A stretch of DNA of 9,969 nt, from assembly GCA_947629595.1 (NCBI GenBank), contig CANREI010000043.1, forward strand, positions 1 through 9,969, read 5' to 3'. Positions within the stretch are counted from its first letter, which is position 1; the number at the start of each line of letters is the position of its first letter. This stretch comes from an uncultured Alphaproteobacteria bacterium. Lineage in GTDB: Bacteria > Pseudomonadota > Alphaproteobacteria > CAAHEQ01 > UBA3637. The notes beneath the pieces are model-generated. The model saw only the letters and a program-made list of their open reading frames with translations, ran no database searches and was not told where the DNA came from. Below, one piece after another: positions 5,722-9,969 of the stretch. The position numbers and the translations under genes were made by a program.

Positions 5722-8017
5722 AATTGAAGAACCGAATGAGACAATAACGGCGCCGGAAAAGATTGAACAAACCGTTGAGAGATTGCCGTTTTTGGTTGAT
5801 TTAAATCCCGAACAGCTTCAAGCCGTGGAACATACCGAAGGCCCGTTGTTGGTTTTATCGGGTGCCGGCACGGGAAAAACACGCGTTTTAACAACCCGAA
5901 CGGCCTATATTATTGAAAAACATTTAGCAAAGCCTTATCAAATTTTAGCCGTAACGTTTACCAACAAAGCCGCCAATGAAATGAAATTGCGGTTAGAAAA
6001 AATGATCGGTTCGGCGGCTTTTTCCGTTTGGTTGGGCACTTTTCATGCCATCGGTGTTAAAATTTTGCGCAAACATGCCGAAAAATTGAATTTAACTTCC
6101 GATTTTACGGTATTAAGTGCCGATGATCAGGAACGGTTAATCAAAAATATATTAACGGAAAGAGGCATTGATGTTAAAAAATATGATCCTGCAACGGTTC
6201 TTGAAATCATTCAGCGTTGGAAAGATCGGGGTTTATTGCCGCAAGAAGTTGATTTCAGAGAAAAGAAGTCACAAATCAGCGGATTGGCTTTTGACAGTTA
6301 TCAAACGTATCAGAATCGACTGCATACGTTAAATGCCGTTGATTTCGGTGATTTATTGCTGTTGCCGATTGTGCTTTTTCGGGAAAATCCCGATGTTTTG
6401 GAAGAATATCAGACGAGATTTCGTTATATTTTGGTTGATGAATATCAAGATACCAATGTAGCCCAATATTTATTACTGCGTTTGTTGGCGCAAAAGTGGC
6501 ATAATATTTGTTGTGTGGGTGATGATGATCAATCCATTTATTCGTGGCGCGGCGCCGAAGTCGGTAACATTTTGAGTTTCCAAAAATTTTATCCCGATGC
6601 CGGCATTATTCGTTTGGAAAGAAATTATCGCTCAACGGCGCATATTTTGGGAGCGGCATCCGGTTTAATCAGTCATAACGAATCGCGTTTGGGAAAAACG
6701 TTAAGACCGGTCGATGATACCGCTGATGTCGGGCAAAAAGTAACGGTGAAAGGCTTTTGGAATGATATGCAGGAGGCGGATTGGGTTTGTGAACAAATAG
6801 AATTATCGCAAAAGCGCGGTATATCGTTATCGCAAACGGCCGTTTTGGTTCGGGCAACGTTTCAAACACGCTTGTTTGAAGATGCTTTAAGAAAAAAAGG
6901 ATTGCCTTATAAAATTATCGGCGGTTTTAAGTTTTATGAACGGGAAGAAATTAAAGATGCCGTTGCTTACTTGCGCTTGATTTTAAATTCAAATGATGAT
7001 TTGGCATTTTTACGGGTTGTCAATAAACCGAAAAGAGGTGTAGGCGCCAAGGCATTGGAAGCCGTCAGTGAAACGGCACGGGAAAAGAAAGTCAGTTTGT
7101 TTGATGCGGTTGCATGGGCACCGTTAAAAGGAACGGTACGGCAATCGTTGGACAGCTTTATTTATTTGATTAAATTAGCGCAAGAAAAGGCACAGACAGC
7201 CACATTACCCGAAACGGCGCGGTTTATTTTGGAAGAAAGCGGATATATGCAATTATGGCAACAGGAAAAATCGCCGGAAGCCGACGGACGCATTGAAAAT
7301 ATAGAAGAATTGTATAATGTGTTGCATGATTACGACACCATTCGCGATTTTATCGAGTATGCCTCATTGGTTTCTGATACGGATGAAACGGGTGATGAAG
7401 ATCAATTAGTCGTGATGACGCTTCATGCCTCGAAAGGATTGGAGTTTCAAAATGTTTATTTAACAGGATGGGAAGAAGAATTGTTTCCGCATAAAAAGGC
7501 GCTTGACGAATCCGGTACGGACGGTTTGGAAGAAGAACGGCGATTGGCTTATGTCGGATTAACGCGTGCCAAGGAATATGTCGCCGTTACTTATGCCAAT
7601 AATCGCAGAATGTACGGACATTGGGTGAATGCGTTGCCCAGTCGGTTTATTGAAGAATTGCCGCCCGAACATATTGTTATAACGGGAACGGGTTCGCGTG
7701 CGTTTCTGCCGGCCGATCGGCCAAATTATTTTGATCGCCGCACGCGGGATTTTGATTCCGATGCCGATGAGGGCAGTGTTTTTGATAAAGGACAATGGAA
7801 GCGGGAAACATTTCAAAAAACGGCATATGATTTTTATGACCGGCTGCCGATGAAAGTTTATCAAACAAAAGAAACGGGTTCGCGATTAGGAAAACGGGTG
7901 CGTCATGAAATATTCGGATCGGGAACGGTTATTCATGCCGAAGGGGAACGGTTGGATGTGCGTTTTGATTCGGGTGAAATTAAAAAAATAATGGCGCGCT
8001 TTTTGGAAGAAATATAA
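5705..8017 (+). CDS. uvrD: ATP-dependent DNA helicase UvrD/PcrA
   Basis: This superfamily 1A 3'-5' helicase unwinds DNA in nucleotide excision and mismatch repair and strips RecA from DNA. The product of about 770 residues contains the ordered motifs: Q-motif region NPEQLQAV, Walker A GAGTGKT (53-59), Ia TFTNKAANEM, II VDEYQDTN (D245/E246), III GDDDQSIYSWRGA, IV RLERNYRS, V TLHASKGLEFQNVYL and VI EERRLAYVGLTRAKE. A Tudor-like C-terminal domain of the RNA-polymerase-binding type occupies about 724-770 (HEIFGSGTV...VRFDSGEIKKI). It overlaps the end of tcdA by 17 nt. I prefer ATG 5705 (or 5708), preceded by AAAAGAG (5693-5699), over ATG 5690, which has no visible ribosome binding site. The Tudor tail favours UvrD/PcrA over Rep. 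Confidence 0.95.
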   Translation: MMDVFEIEEPNETITAPEKIEQTVERLPFLVDLNPEQLQAVEHTEGPLLVLSGAGTGKTRVLTTRTAYIIEKHLAKPYQILAVTFTNKAANEMKLRLEKMIGSAAFSVWLGTFHAIGVKILRKHAEKLNLTSDFTVLSADDQERLIKNILTERGIDVKKYDPATVLEIIQRWKDRGLLPQEVDFREKKSQISGLAFDSYQTYQNRLHTLNAVDFGDLLLLPIVLFRENPDVLEEYQTRFRYILVDEYQDTNVAQYLLLRLLAQKWHNICCVGDDDQSIYSWRGAEVGNILSFQKFYPDAGIIRLERNYRSTAHILGAASGLISHNESRLGKTLRPVDDTADVGQKVTVKGFWNDMQEADWVCEQIELSQKRGISLSQTAVLVRATFQTRLFEDALRKKGLPYKIIGGFKFYEREEIKDAVAYLRLILNSNDDLAFLRVVNKPKRGVGAKALEAVSETAREKKVSLFDAVAWAPLKGTVRQSLDSFIYLIKLAQEKAQTATLPETARFILEESGYMQLWQQEKSPEADGRIENIEELYNVLHDYDTIRDFIEYASLVSDTDETGDEDQLVVMTLHASKGLEFQNVYLTGWEEELFPHKKALDESGTDGLEEERRLAYVGLTRAKEYVAVTYANNRRMYGHWVNALPSRFIEELPPEHIVITGTGSRAFLPADRPNYFDRRTRDFDSDADEGSVFDKGQWKRETFQKTAYDFYDRLPMKVYQTKETGSRLGKRVRHEIFGSGTVIHAEGERLDVRFDSGEIKKIMARFLEEI

Positions 8018-8030
8018 AAAAGCACATAAA

Positions 8031-8049
8031 GTCGCTTCCCGGGAGCGGC
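8031..8049. repeat. GC-rich hairpin downstream of uvrD
   Basis: GTCGCT (8031-8036) can pair with AGCGGC (8044-8049) with one G.T wobble, enclosing a T bulge, one further C-G pair and a CCGG loop around the centre CCCGGG. It is the only GC-rich stem in the 131-bp gap after uvrD. No U-tract follows on the plus strand, so it is not a typical intrinsic terminator; it might protect the transcript 3' end or be incidental. Confidence 0.35.
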
Positions 8050-8062
8050 AAAGAGCGAAAAT

Positions 8063-8086
8063 ATTAAAATTTGAAGAAATTTTAAT
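8063..8086. repeat. Perfect 10-bp AT palindrome with 4-nt loop
   Basis: ATTAAAATTT (8063-8072) and AAATTTTAAT (8077-8086) are perfectly complementary around GAAG. All pairs are A-T. The right arm touches the proposed -35 box of the small-gene promoter. It may be an operator for a dimeric regulator, or a weak terminator for uvrD, since the short T-rich stretch TGTATTTT follows it. By rough estimate such a long perfect repeat is unlikely by chance even in AT-rich DNA. Confidence 0.5.
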
Positions 8087-8114
8087 TGTATTTTCGAAAA
8101 AAAAATGCTATGTT
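8086..8114 (+). promoter_or_regulatory. Possible extended -10 promoter for the small membrane gene and rarA
   Basis: TTGTAT (8086-8091) and TATGTT (8109-8114) are 17 bp apart, and a TGC directly before the -10 gives an extended -10 element. Matches to the hexamer consensus are 3/6 and 4/6. Transcription would start near 8121, about 28 nt before the ATG at 8149. The -10 lies inside a 6+6 inverted repeat TATGTT-GA-AACATA (8109-8122). Confidence 0.4.
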
Positions 8115-8148
8115 GAAACATATCTTATCATTTCAACGGGAGAAAGCA

Positions 8149-8340
8149 ATGTCTCTTTCAGAAAATATTTCATCTAAACTGTTCGGTAAAATGGGCCCGT
8201 TTAAGTTATTTCTTTGCTTATCGGGTGTTATTTTACTCATTTTATTTTTTTTGATACAGAATTTTTCCGAATATCAAAATATGACGGATGAAACGATGAA
8301 CAGAATAAAAACAGCGGATTCCCAAGCCGGAGACAGATAA
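8149..8340 (+). CDS. Small single-pass membrane protein of unknown function
   Basis: I do not recognise this 63-residue protein. It has a basic N-terminal part (SSKLFGKMGPFK), one strongly hydrophobic segment at about 18-36 (CLSGVILLILFFLI) and a polar, charged C-terminal tail of about 27 residues. The positive-inside rule suggests the N-terminus in the cytoplasm and the tail in the periplasm. There is no signal-peptidase site or lipobox. The ATG at 8149 has an excellent ribosome binding site, GGGAGA (8138-8143). An upstream in-frame extension to 8086 covers only promoter-like AT-rich DNA, so I reject it. The stop overlaps the rarA start (TAATG), which implies translational coupling. Evidence for a real gene: good ribosome binding site, coherent topology and coupling. 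Function is unknown. Confidence 0.7.
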   Translation: MSLSENISSKLFGKMGPFKLFLCLSGVILLILFFLIQNFSEYQNMTDETMNRIKTADSQAGDR

Positions 8341-9641
8341 TGACGGATACGCTTTTTTCAAAGCTGAACGGACAACCTTTGGCAGATAAATTGCGCCCGC
8401 ATCGGTTGAGTGAGGTTGTGGGACAAAATCATTTGTTGGCCGATAAAGCGCCGTTAATGCGTATGATTAAAGCGAAAAAACTCACGTCGTTTATTCTTTG
8501 GGGGCCGCCGGGGTGCGGAAAAACAACTGTTGCGCGCATATTGGCGCAAGAAACGAATATGCATTTCGAATCGTTATCAGCGGTTTTTTCGGGCGTGGCC
8601 GATTTAAGGAAAGTTTTTGAGGCCGCTGCCGAGCGCCGCCGATTCGGACAAGAAACCTTATTGTTTGTTGATGAAATTCATCGGTTTAATCGGGCGCAGC
8701 AAGATGCGTTTTTGCCCTATGTGGAAGACGGTACCGTTATTTTGGTCGGCGCAACGACGGAAAATCCTTCTTTTGAACTGAACGGCGCTTTGTTATCACG
8801 CTGCAAGGTATTTGTTATGAATCGATTGGACGATGAAGCGCTCAATCAATTGATTGCACGGGCGGAAGAAGTGTTTGGCCGTCCGTTACCCTTGGATGAG
8901 GTCGGGCGAACCTATTTAAAAAATTTGGCAGACGGCGACGGACGCTATTTTTTGAATTTGGTTGAAACGGTTTTTACATATGCCGAGCCGAATGAGATAT
9001 CGGATAAAGATTCATTGGAACTGTTGTTGCAAAAGCGCTTGCCCAATTATGATAAATCGGGTGACGGGCATTATAATTTAATTTCCGCCTTGCATAAATC
9101 GTTAAGGGGGTCCGATCCCGATGCGGCTTTATATTGGTGTGCGCGTATGGTGGTTGCGGGTGAAGATATGAAATATATTTTGCGGCGATTAACGCGCTTT
9201 GCCGCGGAAGATGTGGGGTTGGCCGATCCGTTGGCATTATTGCAGGCGCGTGCCGCATGGGAAGCATATGAACGGTTGGGATCGCCCGAGGGTGATTTGG
9301 CGGTGGCGCAATTGGTGGTTTATTTGGCAACGGCGCCGAAATCCATCGGTGTTTATCGGGCTTGGAACAAGGTTTTAAAACGAGCCGTTCAAACCGGCAC
9401 GTTGATGCCGCCCATGCATATTTTAAATGCGCCGACAAAGTTAATGGAAAATTTGGGATACAGTCAGGGTTATCAATATGATCCCGAAACAAAAGACGGC
9501 TTTTCGGGACAAAATTATTTTCCCGACGGAATGGCGCGTGAAACCTATTACGAACCGTTCGAGCGCGGGTTTGAGCGAGATATTAAAAAGCGTCTGGATT
9601 ATTGGAATGAGCTGCGAAAAAAGAAACAATCGAAAAAGTGA
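8340..9641 (+). CDS. rarA: Replication-associated recombination protein A (RarA/MgsA, AAA+ ATPase)
   Basis: RarA is a tetrameric AAA+ ATPase related to clamp-loader subunits and to eukaryotic WRNIP1/Mgs1; it acts at stalled replication forks and gaps with SSB. The 433-residue protein shows the family N-terminus LADKLRPHRLSEVVGQ (14-29), Walker A GPPGCGKT (55-62), Walker B LLFVDEIH (107-114), sensor 1 GATTEN (137-142) and the arginine finger in LLSRCKV (R154). The C-terminal oligomerisation region carries ISALHKSLRGSDPDAALYW and the family motif RRLTRFAAEDVGLADP. Length and motifs are normal. It begins at an ATG overlapping the stop of the small membrane gene. The gap to the next gene is 59 bp and carries its own promoter. 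Confidence 0.96.
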   Translation: MTDTLFSKLNGQPLADKLRPHRLSEVVGQNHLLADKAPLMRMIKAKKLTSFILWGPPGCGKTTVARILAQETNMHFESLSAVFSGVADLRKVFEAAAERRRFGQETLLFVDEIHRFNRAQQDAFLPYVEDGTVILVGATTENPSFELNGALLSRCKVFVMNRLDDEALNQLIARAEEVFGRPLPLDEVGRTYLKNLADGDGRYFLNLVETVFTYAEPNEISDKDSLELLLQKRLPNYDKSGDGHYNLISALHKSLRGSDPDAALYWCARMVVAGEDMKYILRRLTRFAAEDVGLADPLALLQARAAWEAYERLGSPEGDLAVAQLVVYLATAPKSIGVYRAWNKVLKRAVQTGTLMPPMHILNAPTKLMENLGYSQGYQYDPETKDGFSGQNYFPDGMARETYYEPFERGFERDIKKRLDYWNELRKKKQSKK

Positions 9642-9651
9642 TTGCAATTAC
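9638..9651. repeat. Quasi-palindrome over the rluC -35 box
   Basis: GTGATTGCAATTAC is a 14-bp palindrome with a single mismatch (third pair, G opposite T), centred on TTGCAA, the -35 element of the downstream promoter. It also includes the rarA stop codon. Possible operator; may be chance. Confidence 0.35.
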
Positions 9652-9670
9652 TTTGAAAAAGAGATATATT
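9642..9670 (+). promoter_or_regulatory. Sigma70-type promoter for the pseudouridine synthase gene
   Basis: TTGCAA (9642-9647) and TATATT (9665-9670) are spaced by exactly 17 bp, matching the housekeeping consensus at 4/6 and 5/6 positions. The expected start near 9677 leaves about 24 nt of leader with AGGGG (9691-9695) before the ATG at 9701. The gene can thus be transcribed independently of rarA. Confidence 0.6.
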
Positions 9671-9700
9671 AAAAAAAAGTGATTCAAATAAGGGGAAAAA

Positions 9701-9969
9701 ATGACAGGTGTGCAAACAGTTACCGTTTCAAAAGAAGAGGCCGATATTCGGCTGGACAGGTGGTTTGCGCGTCATTATCCCGCGTTAAAAAACGGTATGT
9801 TGCAACGTTTGATTCGCGGTAAAAACATTCGGGTAAATCATTTAAAAACATCGGCGGATTATCGATTGAAAGAAAATGATGAGATTCGGGTACCGCCTCT
9901 GGAGATTGAAAACAAAAAAAATGAACCGATGCGCTTATCGAAAGCCGATGAGGCGTTTATGAAAAGTCT
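9701..9969 (+). CDS. RluC/RluA-family pseudouridine synthase, N-terminal fragment (cut by window end)
   Basis: An open frame from ATG 9701 runs off the window after 89 codons. It begins with an S4 RNA-binding domain: DIRLDRWFARHYP (15-27), then LQRLIRGKNIRVNH (35-48) and YRLKENDEIRVP (54-65). This is the layout of RluC/RluD-type enzymes that isomerise uridines in 23S rRNA. The catalytic domain with its HRLD motif lies beyond the edge, so subfamily is inferred. RluC-type genes commonly follow rarA in alphaproteobacteria, often with crcB between them, which supports RluC. The ribosome binding site AGGGG sits 5 nt upstream. Confidence 0.9.
   Translation, partial: MTGVQTVTVSKEEADIRLDRWFARHYPALKNGMLQRLIRGKNIRVNHLKTSADYRLKENDEIRVPPLEIENKKNEPMRLSKADEAFMKS

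Noticed and set aside
8018..8062. Intrinsic terminator after uvrD
   Set aside because: The hairpin at 8031-8049 has no following U-tract on the plus strand, and no convergent gene would use it on the minus strand.
8086..8148. N-terminal extension of the small membrane protein to 8086
   Set aside because: The extension would start at a weak TTG within the proposed -35 box and cover promoter-like AT-rich DNA, whereas the ATG at 8149 has a near-ideal ribosome binding site.
8974..9492. 172-codon open frame on the minus strand inside rarA
   Set aside because: It lies wholly opposite the well-supported rarA frame; the product is rich in Pro/His/Ala with no recognisable domain and no good ribosome binding site. 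It is a shadow of rarA codon use.
1..9969. Mobile element, CRISPR array, toxin-antitoxin or defence system
   Set aside because: I found no transposase or integrase, no spaced direct repeat array, and no toxin or nuclease pair; coding regions are core housekeeping families with ordinary motifs.

Overview
The window reads as a piece of an alphaproteobacterial chromosome with moderately AT-rich composition (judged by eye, not counted). The main evidence is the gene order lepB-rnc-era-recO, a recurring alphaproteobacterial cluster, together with an alpha-type RNase III signature (YERLEFLGDRVLGL), a DUF721/DciA-family protein, and rarA followed by an RluC-type pseudouridine synthase. The AT-leaning composition and tight gene packing would fit a host-associated or gut lineage, but I cannot name a genus.

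Left part (1-2426, minus strand): signal peptidase I (lepB), RNase III (rnc), the GTPase Era (era) and the first 24 codons of recO form one compact transcription unit. Junctions are 0, 1 and 10 nt. It covers protein export, rRNA/dsRNA processing, small-subunit maturation and recombinational repair. A 70-bp divergent intergenic region (2427-2496) separates it from the rightward genes.

Middle part (2497-8017, plus strand): tgt (queuosine exchange at tRNA position 34) overlaps a DUF721/DciA-like gene by 4 nt. After a short gap holding a strong sigma70-type promoter (TTGACG-16-TATAAT) come a divergent short TatD-family hydrolase, a TcdA-like E1-family tRNA t6A dehydratase, and a UvrD/PcrA superfamily 1 helicase. 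Each of these three overlaps the next, so they look like one operon joining tRNA modification and DNA repair.

Right part (8018-9969, plus strand): a 131-bp non-coding stretch rich in inverted repeats precedes an unrecognised 63-residue single-pass membrane protein. That protein is translationally coupled by TAATG to rarA, the AAA+ replication-fork clamp-loader-like ATPase. A second convincing promoter (TTGCAA-17-TATATT) then leads into an RluC/RluA-family pseudouridine synthase cut by the window end.

Overall this is an ordinary housekeeping region for translation, tRNA modification and DNA maintenance. I see no mobile element, CRISPR array, defence island, tRNA or rRNA gene. The least explained items are the small membrane protein fixed in front of rarA with its palindrome-rich leader, and the divergent TatD-like protein coupled to tcdA.
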